A stretch of DNA of 64,000 nt, from the NCBI GenBank assembly GCA_027864655.1, contig JAQAZG010000001.1, positions 405,708 through 469,707 of the forward strand, given 5' to 3'. A program made the position numbers and the translations under genes. Numbering within the stretch: the first letter of the stretch is position 1; every line of letters starts with the position of its first letter. The DNA is from Oleispirillum naphthae (lineage in GTDB: Bacteria > Pseudomonadota > Alphaproteobacteria > Rhodospirillales > Rhodospirillaceae). This document shows positions 49,413 through 57,472 of this stretch, piece after piece. The notes under the pieces were generated by a model. The model was given only the letters and a program-made list of their open reading frames with translations, was not told the origin of the DNA and searched no databases.

Positions 49413-50756
49413 ATGTTGTGGAGTCTCTCCAAGCGCTTTCAGTTCGCCGCAGATAGAATCATCCCGGAATCGTTCGTCTTCTGCATTATTTTAACCTTGA
49501 TCGCCTTCGCTCTCGGCCTCGCCGTACATGGCGGCGGCCCCTTGGTCTTGATCGACGGCTGGTACAAGGGCCTGTGGAGCATGATCGCCTTCGCCTTCCA
49601 GATGTCGTTCATGGTCGTCACCTGCGCCGCCGCCGCCAAGGCCCCGACCGTGGCCCGCGGCCTCGCCGCGGTCGCCCGCATGGCCAAGACCCCGGCCATG
49701 GCCTATGTCGTGCTGCTGGTCTTCGGCGTGGCATCCTCCCTGATCAACTGGGCGTTCTCCACCATCCTCACGCCGATCCTGGCGATGTACCTCTCGCGCA
49801 ACGTCAAGGGGCTTCACTTCCCCTTCATGATCGCGGCGGGCTACAGCATGATGATCCTGGGCCAGACCTGGTGCCCGAGCGCCAGCATCTATGCCCTCTC
49901 CGCCTCCCCCGGGCACTTCCTGGCAGGCAAGATCGGGGTGATCACGCAGGATGTCTCCGTCTACAACCCGGTCAACACCATCCTGTTCTTCGGCACCTTC
50001 TTCCTCATCCTCCTGCTGTGCATCTTCACCCGTCCGCCGCAGGACGAGGTGATCGAATACCAGGGCGACATCACCAGCGGCGCCTCCGACGTCGAGGAAG
50101 ACAAGGAGCAGACCATCGCCGGGTTCATGAACCGCAGCCGCGCGCTGATGTGGATCATCGGACTGACCGGCCTGATCCTGATCGTCCGCTCCTTCCTGCA
50201 GAAGGGCATCCTGCCGTCCCTGAACTTCAACTTCGTCATCTTCATGTTCCTGACCCTGAACTGTTTCCTCTACAGTTCTCCCAGCAAGTTCCTCGGCGCA
50301 TACCGCGACAGCATGCGGTCCGCCACCGACGTGATGATTCAGTTCCCCTTCTACGGCGGCATCATGGGCATGATGACGGCCTCCGGCCTGGACAAGGCGA
50401 TCTCCAACATGCTGGCCACCGTCGGCAGCGCCGACAGCTTCTACACCCTGTCCTTCCTCAGCGCGGCCCTGCTCAACCTGTTCATTCCCTCCCAGGGCGG
50501 CCAGTGGATCGTTCAGGGCGGCATTCTCACCGACGCCGCCCAACAGCTCGGGGCGCACATCCCGTATGTGATGAACGCGTTCGTCGCCGGTGACGAGGTG
50601 ACCAACCTGTTGCAGCCGCTCTACCTCATTCCGGCGCTCGCCCTCGTCGGCATGAAGCTGAAGGAGGCCTGGGGCATATGCGCTTTCCTGTGCGTCTTCT
50701 GGCTCGGCTTCATGAGCATCGGCTTCTATGTCTTGCCTAAGATCTTTCTGCCCTGA
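49413..50756 (+). CDS. AtoE-type short-chain fatty acid permease
   Basis: The 447-residue protein has about 11 membrane segments and matches the short-chain fatty acid/AtoE transporter family: SFVFCIILTLIAFALGL, VASSLINWAFSTILTPILAM, ILGQTWCPSASIYALSASPGHFL, FFLILLLCIFTRP, IQFPFYGGIMGMMTASGLDKAIS and LFIPSQGGQWIVQGGILTDAAQQLG. It should import a small carboxylate, probably the BKACE pathway substrate. RBS AAAGGAGGA. 66 bases after the dehydrogenase; a terminator-like hairpin follows. Confidence 0.86.
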   Translation: MLWSLSKRFQFAADRIIPESFVFCIILTLIAFALGLAVHGGGPLVLIDGWYKGLWSMIAFAFQMSFMVVTCAAAAKAPTVARGLAAVARMAKTPAMAYVVLLVFGVASSLINWAFSTILTPILAMYLSRNVKGLHFPFMIAAGYSMMILGQTWCPSASIYALSASPGHFLAGKIGVITQDVSVYNPVNTILFFGTFFLILLLCIFTRPPQDEVIEYQGDITSGASDVEEDKEQTIAGFMNRSRALMWIIGLTGLILIVRSFLQKGILPSLNFNFVIFMFLTLNCFLYSSPSKFLGAYRDSMRSATDVMIQFPFYGGIMGMMTASGLDKAISNMLATVGSADSFYTLSFLSAALLNLFIPSQGGQWIVQGGILTDAAQQLGAHIPYVMNAFVAGDEVTNLLQPLYLIPALALVGMKLKEAWGICAFLCVFWLGFMSIGFYVLPKIFLP

Positions 50757-50775
50757 TAGTCTTTCCCCATAGGTC

Positions 50776-50804
50776 GTCCGTTCCGGCAATCCGCCGGAAC
50801 GGAC
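50776..50804 (+). terminator. Hairpin after the permease gene
   Basis: A perfect 12-bp stem (GTCCGTTCCGGC / GCCGGAACGGAC) with loop AATCC. No T-tract. It separates the catabolic genes from the activator gene. Confidence 0.55.
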
Positions 50805-50869
50805 GGTATCTTCGCTTTCGCCGTCTCCGTTATCCAGACGCTTTCGCAAGATCCCGGCGGACCAGTACG

Positions 50870-52672
50870 ATGCCCTGCCCGACCCTTGCAGAATTGACCA
50901 TGGAGCTGTTGCCGCCCGGCGTCCTGCCAGGCCTCCACATGGCGCTGGTGGATGACGACGGCCGGATTCTCGACCTCCATACCGTCGCGCCGGAGGCTCC
51001 GGATCAGGCCTCCCCGCCGGGGAAGATTCCGCACCTCGCCGAACTGCGCAGGCTGATCGCGGCCGAGGGAAGCCGCCCGGCCCCCGTCTTCTGTTCGCGG
51101 GGCTGCTGCATGGCGATCCCTCTGGCCGTGCACGGCCCGAAGCTTTCGCGCGCGCCGTTGTCCTCGTGCCGCAAGATTTGCCTGACCACGGGCAAGGGAT
51201 TCATGGCCGTCTCGCCGATGCGCAAGGACTGGCCCCCCTCCACCGCGGTTCTGGCGCAGGCCGTGCTGGCGTCTCTCGGCAGGGAACTGTCCAACCGCAT
51301 ATGGATGGAGGAAATGCGGGACAGGGACCGCTTCTCGGAGAGCATCGTCAGTTCCATGTCGTCCGGCTTCATCGTCCTGCTGCCGGATCTCACCGTCACC
51401 CACGCAAACCCGCCTGCGGCCAAGATTCTGCACACCACCGAAAAGAAGCTCGTCGGCCACAAGCTGACGGAGTTCATCTTTTCGGACCTCAAGGTGCGCA
51501 GGGTGTTTCAGACCGGCAAGCCCCTGATCGACGAGGAACAGTTCATCAAGCTGGCCGACGGCACGGTGCACATTCTCAAGACCTGCGTGCCGATGTTCGA
51601 CGACCGGGGCAAAATCATCGCCGCCCTCGACCATTTCCGGCAGATCAAGGACGCGCACCAACTGGTCAGCCGCCTGTCCGGCACCAAGGCCGGCTTCACC
51701 TTCGACGACATCATCTTCCGCAGCGAGGCGATGAGCACGGCGGTGGAACTCGCCCGCATGGCGGCCTCCGGCAATCTGTCCGTCCTCCTCCACGGGGAAA
51801 GCGGCACCGGCAAGGAAATGTTCGCCCACGCCATCCATCAGGCCAGCAGCCGCAACGCCGCGCCTTTCGTCGTCATCGACTGCGCCTCGATGCCGCGCGA
51901 CCTGGTGGAAAGCGAGCTTTTCGGTTACGCGGAGGGAACCTTCACCGGAGCGGTCCGCGGCGGCCGTCCCGGCAAGTTCGAACTGGCGAACGGCGGAACC
52001 GTCTTCCTCGACGAACTGGGCGAACTGCCCCTGGAACTGCAGTCCCGGCTGCTGCGGGTTCTCCACAACCGCGAGGTGGTCCGCCTCGGCGGCGCGGAAC
52101 CGCTGCCGGTGGATATCCGGGTCATCGCGGCGACCAACCGCGACCTCCACGAAGAGGTGCGCCGCGGCAACTTCCGGGCGGATTTGTTCTACCGGCTGAA
52201 CGTGCTGACCATCCAGATCCCGTCCCTGCGCTCCCGGCCCGAAGACATCGGCCTCCTGGCCCGGCACTTCTTCGAAAAGTACAAGGTGCGGTTCATGAAA
52301 CCCAACCTGGAAATCAGCCCGGAGGCTCTGTCGGTCCTGCAAAACAGGCCGTGGCCGGGCAACGCCCGGGAACTGGACAACACCATCGCCCGGGCGGTGC
52401 ATCTCTGCCGGGACCGGATCGAACCGGAACACGTGCGGCAGAATCACGCGCCGCATAAGGCGGGCACAGCGGAACCCGATGCCTCCCCGAGGGCCGAAGC
52501 GGCTCTCGCAACGCCGGTCTCGTTGCAGGAAATACAACGCAAGGCCATCGAAGACGCCATCGCGGCATGCGACGGCAACGTCTCCCACGCCGCCCGCAGG
52601 CTCGGCGTGGCCCGCAGCACCATCTACAAACAGCTCCGCCGAACATCGCGCGGCACGCCGCAGCCCGCCTAG
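50870..52672 (+). CDS. Sigma54-dependent transcriptional activator with PAS and Cys-rich N-terminus
   Basis: The 600-residue enhancer-binding protein has an N-terminal region (~1-150) holding five Cys between 75 and 104 (CSRGCC, SSCRKIC), a PAS-like domain (~155-270), an AAA+ domain with Walker A GESGTGKE, loop GTFTGA (usual GAFTGA with Ala to Thr), Walker B VFLDELGELP and a C-terminal Fis-type HTH (GNVSHAARRLGVARSTIYKQLRR). It very likely drives the BKACE cluster from the sigma54 promoter at 47472. Activation is probably by ligand or redox binding to the N-terminus. An ATG 10 codons on is an alternative start. Confidence 0.9.
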   Translation: MPCPTLAELTMELLPPGVLPGLHMALVDDDGRILDLHTVAPEAPDQASPPGKIPHLAELRRLIAAEGSRPAPVFCSRGCCMAIPLAVHGPKLSRAPLSSCRKICLTTGKGFMAVSPMRKDWPPSTAVLAQAVLASLGRELSNRIWMEEMRDRDRFSESIVSSMSSGFIVLLPDLTVTHANPPAAKILHTTEKKLVGHKLTEFIFSDLKVRRVFQTGKPLIDEEQFIKLADGTVHILKTCVPMFDDRGKIIAALDHFRQIKDAHQLVSRLSGTKAGFTFDDIIFRSEAMSTAVELARMAASGNLSVLLHGESGTGKEMFAHAIHQASSRNAAPFVVIDCASMPRDLVESELFGYAEGTFTGAVRGGRPGKFELANGGTVFLDELGELPLELQSRLLRVLHNREVVRLGGAEPLPVDIRVIAATNRDLHEEVRRGNFRADLFYRLNVLTIQIPSLRSRPEDIGLLARHFFEKYKVRFMKPNLEISPEALSVLQNRPWPGNARELDNTIARAVHLCRDRIEPEHVRQNHAPHKAGTAEPDASPRAEAALATPVSLQEIQRKAIEDAIAACDGNVSHAARRLGVARSTIYKQLRRTSRGTPQPA

Positions 52673-52685
52673 GCTCAGGACCGCG

Positions 52686-53090
52686 TCAGGTCCATGATTC
52701 GTCCTCCCAGGGCAAGCCCGCGCCTTCCGGCCAGGCGAGCAGGTGGCTTTCGCACACCCGGCAGTCGCTGCTGCCGAACCCCGGAATCGGCACCGGAAAG
52801 CCCGCCCCCGCCAGCCGCTGCGCCAGGGCGCACTCGTCGCCGCCGGGGAACGCCCATGCGCCCAACACCCGCCCCGCCTCGGTCAGGCGGTCCACATGCC
52901 AGCGTACCGCCTTGCCCTTGCGCATGTGCCGGGCCAGCCGCGCCTTCAGCCCGCCGGGGCCCTTGGCGCTGCCGCAATAGAGATACCGCCCGGGCGGCAG
53001 CCCCGCCGCTGCGCGGTCGAGCGCCACCGCCAGCACATATGCGCCGGGAACGGCGGGAACGGTCTCCGCAGTCGGATGAAAATCGCTCAT
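52686..53090 (-). CDS. GIY-YIG nuclease-like protein, DUF123 family
   Basis: The 134-residue protein shows the DUF123 pattern: PGAYVLAVAL, GRYLYCGSAKGPGGLKARLARHMRKGKAVRWHVDRL, ECALAQRLAGAGFPVPIPGFGSSDCRVCESHLLAW. The family is related to GIY-YIG nucleases and may be fused to endonuclease III; here it stands alone. Conserved catalytic-type Tyr and Arg are visible, but nuclease activity is unproven. It converges on the sigma54 activator gene, 13 bases apart. Confidence 0.82.
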   Translation of the reverse strand: MSDFHPTAETVPAVPGAYVLAVALDRAAAGLPPGRYLYCGSAKGPGGLKARLARHMRKGKAVRWHVDRLTEAGRVLGAWAFPGGDECALAQRLAGAGFPVPIPGFGSSDCRVCESHLLAWPEGAGLPWEDESWT

Positions 53091-53117
53091 CGCCGTAGCG
53101 TAGCCGAAGGGCTGGGG

Positions 53118-53285
53118 GAGAAAGCAAAAACTTTGCGGAGATCGAAGCCGACCGCCGCAACTTTGGTTCTTGCGCGTAGCGCGATAAAATCATCACGCGG
53201 CGTGACGGTTGATGGCCGCTGTGCGGCGAAAAACTTGGGGGGCGCGCGAGGGGACCGAGTCCCCTCGCAACGTTTTAGTTTTCAG
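53118..53285. repeat. Paired-hairpin intergenic element, copy C (left arm decayed)
   Basis: Left arm keeps GCAAAAACTTTGCGG but its hairpin is degenerate. Right arm is perfect: GCGAGGGGAC-CGA-GTCCCCTCGC (53246-53268) followed by AACGTTTTAGTTTT. The middle contains the GCGCGTAGCGCG and CACGCGGCG segments shared loosely with copy D. It lies between the DUF123 and permease genes. Confidence 0.8.
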
Positions 53286-53297
53286 AAAATTTCGGCA

Positions 53298-53999
53298 TCA
53301 CCCGACGATGGTCACCGGCTCCTTGCGCTCGGGGTGGAGGCGGCGTTCGAGGAACCACAGCATGTGGGTGAGGGTATAGGTGATGACGAGGTAGAACGCC
53401 CCGGCGGTGACGAAGGTTTCCACCGGCAGGTAGTTCTTGGCGTAGAGGGTGCGCGCCGCGCCGGTGATGTCGAGCAGGGTGATGGTGCTGGCGAGCGCGC
53501 TCGCCTTGAGCATCAGGATCACCTCGTTGCCGTAGGCGGGCAGCGCCATGCGGAAGGCGCGCGGCAGCACGATGCGGCGGTAGACCTGGGCGCGGGTCAT
53601 GCCGATGGCGCGCGCCGCCTCGATCTCGCCCGGCGGCACCGCCTGGATCGCTCCGCGCAGAATTTCGGTGATGTAGGCGCCGGTATGCATCGAGAAGGTG
53701 AGGATGGCGCACCAGTAGGCGTCGTAGATCACCGGCCAAAAGAAGCTTTCGCGCACCGTCACGAACTGGCCGAGGCCGTAATACACCAGGAACAGCTGCA
53801 CCAGGAGCGGCGTGCCGCGGAAGAAGAACACGTAGGTGCGCGGCAACAGGCTCACCCACCAGGTGCGCGACGCCTTGGCGAGCGACATCGGCACCGCGAT
53901 GCAGAACCCGGCGGCGCCGGAGACCACCAGGAGCTTGAGGGTCAGCACCGCGCCCAGAGCGAGCTGCGGCAGCATCCCAAGGACGACGTCCCAGTCCAT
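53298..53999 (-). CDS. Polar amino acid ABC transporter permease (HisM-type)
   Basis: The 233-residue protein has five to six membrane segments and the His/Glu/Gln/Arg/opine permease loop EAARAIGMTRAQVYRRIVLPRAFRMALPAYGNE. It would pair with the other permease, whose stop codon overlaps its start (bases at 53999). LTLKLLVVSGAAGFCIAVPM, FFFRGTPLLVQLFLVYYG and LLMITYTLTHMLWFLERRL-like segments are visible. It belongs to an ATPase-binding protein-permease-permease operon for arginine/ornithine/histidine-like substrates. Confidence 0.92.
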   Translation of the reverse strand: MDWDVVLGMLPQLALGAVLTLKLLVVSGAAGFCIAVPMSLAKASRTWWVSLLPRTYVFFFRGTPLLVQLFLVYYGLGQFVTVRESFFWPVIYDAYWCAILTFSMHTGAYITEILRGAIQAVPPGEIEAARAIGMTRAQVYRRIVLPRAFRMALPAYGNEVILMLKASALASTITLLDITGAARTLYAKNYLPVETFVTAGAFYLVITYTLTHMLWFLERRLHPERKEPVTIVG

Positions 54000-54691
54000 C
54001 AGGCGAGCTCCCGCACGCCGCGTCCGGCGCGCTTTTCCAGACGCCGCAGCCCGAGGGAGGCGGCGGAGGTGAGGCAGAGGTAGATCAGGGCGGCGACGAG
54101 GTAGAAGGTGAAGGGCTCCTTGGTCCGCCCCACCGCGAAGGAGGTGACGCGCATCAACTCCTCCAGGCCGACCACGGAGACGAGCGCCGTATCCTTCATC
54201 AAGATCATGAACAGGTTGCCCAGCCCCGGCAGGGCGAGCCGCCAGACCTGCGGCAGGGTGATGCGGAAGAAGGTCTGCCGCCGGTTCATCCCGAGCGCGC
54301 GCGCCGCCTCCGCCTGGCCGGGCGGAATGGCGATGATCGCGCCGCGGAAGAGTTCCGACGCGTAGGCCCCGAAGATGAAGCCGAGCGCCGCGGTGCCCGC
54401 GGCGAAGGCGCTCACCTCGATGTATTCGTCGTAGCCGAAACGCGCGGCGACGGCCATCAGCACGTCGGTCGCGCCGAAGTAGAAGGTCAGCACCACCAGG
54501 AACTCCGGCAGGCCGCGCACCAGGGTGGAATAGCCGTTGCCGAGCACGCGCAGCGCCGGAAATTCGGAAAGCTTCGCCGCGGCCCCGAGCAGCCCCAGCA
54601 CCAGGCCGAGGCTGAGCGCGGAGAGGGTGAGCCGCAAGGTCACCAGGGTCCCCGTCATCAGGAGCGCGCCGAAGCCGTGCAGATCCATCAT
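53999..54691 (-). CDS. Polar amino acid ABC transporter permease (HisQ-type)
   Basis: The 230-residue integral membrane protein has the conserved loop EAARALGMNRRQTFFRITLPQVWRLALPGLGNLFM and membrane segments such as MTGTLVTLRLTLSALSLGLVLGLLG. The start was placed at the MMDLHG pair (54691/54688), since the longer form would include the hairpin encoded just upstream. A weak RBS fits translational dependence on upstream read-through. The substrate is probably a basic amino acid, by operon type. Confidence 0.92.
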   Translation of the reverse strand: MMDLHGFGALLMTGTLVTLRLTLSALSLGLVLGLLGAAAKLSEFPALRVLGNGYSTLVRGLPEFLVVLTFYFGATDVLMAVAARFGYDEYIEVSAFAAGTAALGFIFGAYASELFRGAIIAIPPGQAEAARALGMNRRQTFFRITLPQVWRLALPGLGNLFMILMKDTALVSVVGLEELMRVTSFAVGRTKEPFTFYLVAALIYLCLTSAASLGLRRLEKRAGRGVRELA

Positions 54692-54717
54692 CGAACGAAA
54701 AATCCGGAATGAAAATG

Positions 54718-54744
54718 CCTCGGCGGGGTCATGCCCCGCCGAGG
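54718..54744 (-). terminator. Internal hairpin between binding-protein and permease genes
   Basis: CCTCGGCGGGG / CCCCGCCGAGG (11-bp perfect stem) with loop TCATG, in the gap between the solute-binding protein and the first permease. It probably lets most transcripts end after the binding-protein gene or protects its 3' end, raising binding protein over permease. Confidence 0.65.
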
Positions 54745-54754
54745 TCTTCACGCA

Positions 54755-55516
54755 TCAATAGATCGGAAACGGGAAGTACTTGGCGTTGATCTTCGCGTAG
54801 GTGCCGTCCGCGACGATCTCCTTGATCGCCGCATTCAGCTTGCCGCGCAGGGGGTCTCCCTTGCGCACCGCGATGCCGATGAGGTCGCCGTCGAACACCG
54901 GCTTGCCCTTGAACTCGTAGTCCTTGCCCGCGTCGGACTTCAGCCACTCGTAATTGACGAAGGCGTCGGCGAGAATCGCGGTGAGGCGGCCCGCGCCGAG
55001 GTCGAGGTAGGCGTTCTCCTGGGTGTCGTAGAGCTTGATGTCGGCGCCGGGACGGTTCTTCTCCAGCCACTGGCCGCTGATCGTGGCGCGCTGCGCGCCC
55101 ACCGTCTTGCCCTTCAGCCCGTCGGCGGAGATGTCGAGCGGAACCCCCTTCTTGCCGATGAACTGCAACTTGTTGGTGTAGTAGCGCTCGGAGAAGTCCA
55201 CCGCCTTCTTGCGCTCCTCGGTGATCGACATCGAGGCGACGACGGCGTCGAACTTGCGCTTGTTGAGCGCCGGGATCATGCCGTCCCAGTCCTGCTTCAC
55301 GAAGGTGCACTGCGCCTTCATCTTGGCGCACAGGGCCTTGGAGATATCGACGTCGAAGCCCTGCAACTCGCCCTTGGAATCGACCATGTTGAAGGGCGGA
55401 TAGGCGCCCTCCGTACCGATACGCAGCTTCTCCGCGGCGCGCGCGCCGGAGGCGGAAACCGCAACCACCGCAAGGGCGGCCACCGCCATTTTCACCCACA
55501 TCTTGGTCAGGTTCAT
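54755..55516 (-). CDS. Polar amino acid ABC transporter substrate-binding protein
   Basis: The 253-residue periplasmic protein has a signal peptide (MNLTKMWVKMAVAALAVVAVSASGARA) and cluster F/type-3 binding features: LRIGTEGAYPPFNMVDSKGELQGFDVDI, CTFVKQDWDGMIPALNKRKFDAVVASMSIT and LDLGAGRLTAILADAFVNYEWL. This pattern resembles lysine/arginine/ornithine-binding and AotJ/OccT-type proteins. The ATG at 55516 follows AAGGAAA. The hairpin after it explains differential expression of the operon. Confidence 0.92.
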   Translation of the reverse strand: MNLTKMWVKMAVAALAVVAVSASGARAAEKLRIGTEGAYPPFNMVDSKGELQGFDVDISKALCAKMKAQCTFVKQDWDGMIPALNKRKFDAVVASMSITEERKKAVDFSERYYTNKLQFIGKKGVPLDISADGLKGKTVGAQRATISGQWLEKNRPGADIKLYDTQENAYLDLGAGRLTAILADAFVNYEWLKSDAGKDYEFKGKPVFDGDLIGIAVRKGDPLRGKLNAAIKEIVADGTYAKINAKYFPFPIY

Positions 55517-55554
55517 TTTCCTTGCTTCCTTCCCTGTTCGCCCAAAGCGGCGTC

Positions 55555-56346
55555 TCAACTCACGTGACTGGACATGAACTGGCGGACCCGCTCCGATTCC
55601 GCCCGGTTGAAGATCTTTTCCGGCGGGCCCTGTTCCTCCACCTTGCCTTCATGCAGAAACATCACCCAGTTCGACACCTCGCGGGCGAAGCCCATCTCGT
55701 GGGTGACGATCAGCATGGTGCGTCCTTCTTCCGCCAACGAGCGCATCACCAGCAGCACCTCGCCCACCAGTTCCGGGTCCAGGGCCGATGTCGGTTCGTC
55801 GAAGAGAATCACCTCCGGATCCATCACCAGGGTCCGCGCGATCGCCGCGCGCTGCTGCTGGCCGCCGGAGAGGTGCGCCGGATAGTGCCCCATGTGGTCG
55901 GAAAGCCCGACGCGGGCGAGCATCGCCTCGGCGCGGGCGGCCGCCTCCTTGCGCGGTTTCCGCGCCACCTGCACCGGCGCCTCGATGACGTTCTCCAGCA
56001 CCGTGAGGTGCGGCCACAGGTTGAACGACTGGAAGACGAAGCCGATGCGCGCGCGCAGCCGCGCCAACTGCCGGTGGTCGGCGGGCACGGCGCGGCCATC
56101 CTTGGCCGTCTTGGTGTGAATCTCCTCGCCGCCGAGGATGACGCGGCCCTTATCCGGAGTTTCCAGATAGTTGATGCAACGCAGGAAGGTGCTCTTGCCC
56201 GAGCCGCTGGAACCGAGAATGGAGATCACGTCGCCGGTGCGCGCGCTGAGCGAGACCCCCTTCAGGACTTCGTTGCCGCCGAAGCGTTTATGGATGTTCT
56301 CGACTTGCAGAAGCGGCACGCCGTCAACGGTCGGGTTGGGACTCAT
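55555..56346 (-). CDS. Polar amino acid ABC transporter ATP-binding protein
   Basis: The 263-residue ATPase has Walker A ILGSSGSGKSTFLRCINYLE, Q-loop FVFQSFNLWPHLTVLENV, signature LSGGQQQRAAIARTLV and Walker B VILFDEPTSALDPELVGEVL; MLIVTHEMGFAREVSNWVMFL contains the switch His. HisP/GlnQ/AotP type. It is the first gene of a four-gene operon; the binding protein gene begins 38 bases downstream. Confidence 0.94.
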   Translation of the reverse strand: MSPNPTVDGVPLLQVENIHKRFGGNEVLKGVSLSARTGDVISILGSSGSGKSTFLRCINYLETPDKGRVILGGEEIHTKTAKDGRAVPADHRQLARLRARIGFVFQSFNLWPHLTVLENVIEAPVQVARKPRKEAAARAEAMLARVGLSDHMGHYPAHLSGGQQQRAAIARTLVMDPEVILFDEPTSALDPELVGEVLLVMRSLAEEGRTMLIVTHEMGFAREVSNWVMFLHEGKVEEQGPPEKIFNRAESERVRQFMSSHVS

Positions 56347-56508
56347 CGGCAGGGGTATCCTCGTGGCTTTTCGCGCACCTTATGCCGCGCGGAGGCGCGC
56401 CACAACATTTTATTGGCAGGGTACAATTCCGTCGCCACCGCGTCTTGAACGGTTTTCCACACGCGGTATAAAACTCCCTCGTCCCGTTCGAAGCGAAAGT
56501 TCATCCCG

Positions 56509-57423
56509 ATGCGCCGCCTGTACGCCAACCTGCTGCTGCTCACCGCCGCCCTGATCTGGGGCGTCACCTTCTCGATCCAGCAGATGGCGATGCGCCATAT
56601 CGGACCGATCACCTTCACCGGGCTGCGCTTCCTCATGGGCGCGGCGGCGGTGCTGCCGTTCGCGCTTGCCGAGGCGCGGGCGAAGCGCCGCAACGGCTGG
56701 CGGCTCGAACCCGCCGCCCTGCCCTGGTTGGCTCTCACCGGCTCCGTGCTGTTCTCCGCCGCGCTGTTGCAGCAGATCGGCATCGCCGGAACCTCGGTGG
56801 CCAACGCCGGGTTCCTCACCGCGCTCTACGTGCCGCTGACGCCGATTCTCGGCTTCCTGGTGCTGCGCCACGCGCCGCACCCGGCGATCTGGGCCGCCGC
56901 CGCCGCCTGCGTCGCCGGGGCCTACCTGATGTCCGGCGGCGCGCTCGACACCCTGCGCGAAGGCGACGCCTGGGTGCTGGCGGGCAGCGTGTTCTGGGCC
57001 TGCCACATCCTCCTGATCGGCGCGATGACCGCGCGCCTCGGCGCGCCCTTCGTCATCTCGTGCGTCCAGTTCGCGGTGTGCGGCGCGCTCGGCACCGTCT
57101 GGGGCCTGACCGGCGAGCCGTTCCACTGGGGCATGGCCGTCGCCGCCTGGCCGATGCTGGCGTTCTCCGGGCTGATGTCGGTGGGCGTGGGCTTCACCCT
57201 ACAGGTGGTGGGACAGCGCCACACCCCCGCCGCCGACGCCTCGATCATCCTCAGCGGCGAGACGGTGTTCGCCGCCATCGCCGGCGCGATCCTCCTGGGA
57301 GAGCGCCTCAGCCCGCTGGAACTCCAGGGCTGCGCGCTGATTCTCGGCGGCGTGCTGGCGGTGGAGCTGTTGCCGCTGACCCTCGGGCGGCTGAAACGCC
57401 CCCGCCCTCTGGATGCGCCGTAA
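56509..57423 (+). CDS. EamA/DMT family transporter
   Basis: The 304-residue protein has ten hydrophobic segments in two repeats of the EamA fold: LLLLTAALIWGVTFSIQQMAMRHIGPITFTGLRFLMGA and the second half VLAGSVFWACHILLIGAMTARLGAP with PAADASIILSGETVFAAIAGAILLGERLS. Members export metabolites or amino acids; substrate unknown. Divergent from the amino acid ABC operon with 162 bases between, so the two could share regulation. The pepD gene follows after 49 bases. Confidence 0.88.
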   Translation: MRRLYANLLLLTAALIWGVTFSIQQMAMRHIGPITFTGLRFLMGAAAVLPFALAEARAKRRNGWRLEPAALPWLALTGSVLFSAALLQQIGIAGTSVANAGFLTALYVPLTPILGFLVLRHAPHPAIWAAAAACVAGAYLMSGGALDTLREGDAWVLAGSVFWACHILLIGAMTARLGAPFVISCVQFAVCGALGTVWGLTGEPFHWGMAVAAWPMLAFSGLMSVGVGFTLQVVGQRHTPAADASIILSGETVFAAIAGAILLGERLSPLELQGCALILGGVLAVELLPLTLGRLKRPRPLDAP

Positions 57424-57472
57424 ATCCGCTTCCATATAGAACCTTTCCCATCCCGCTTCGTGGAGTTCTCCC

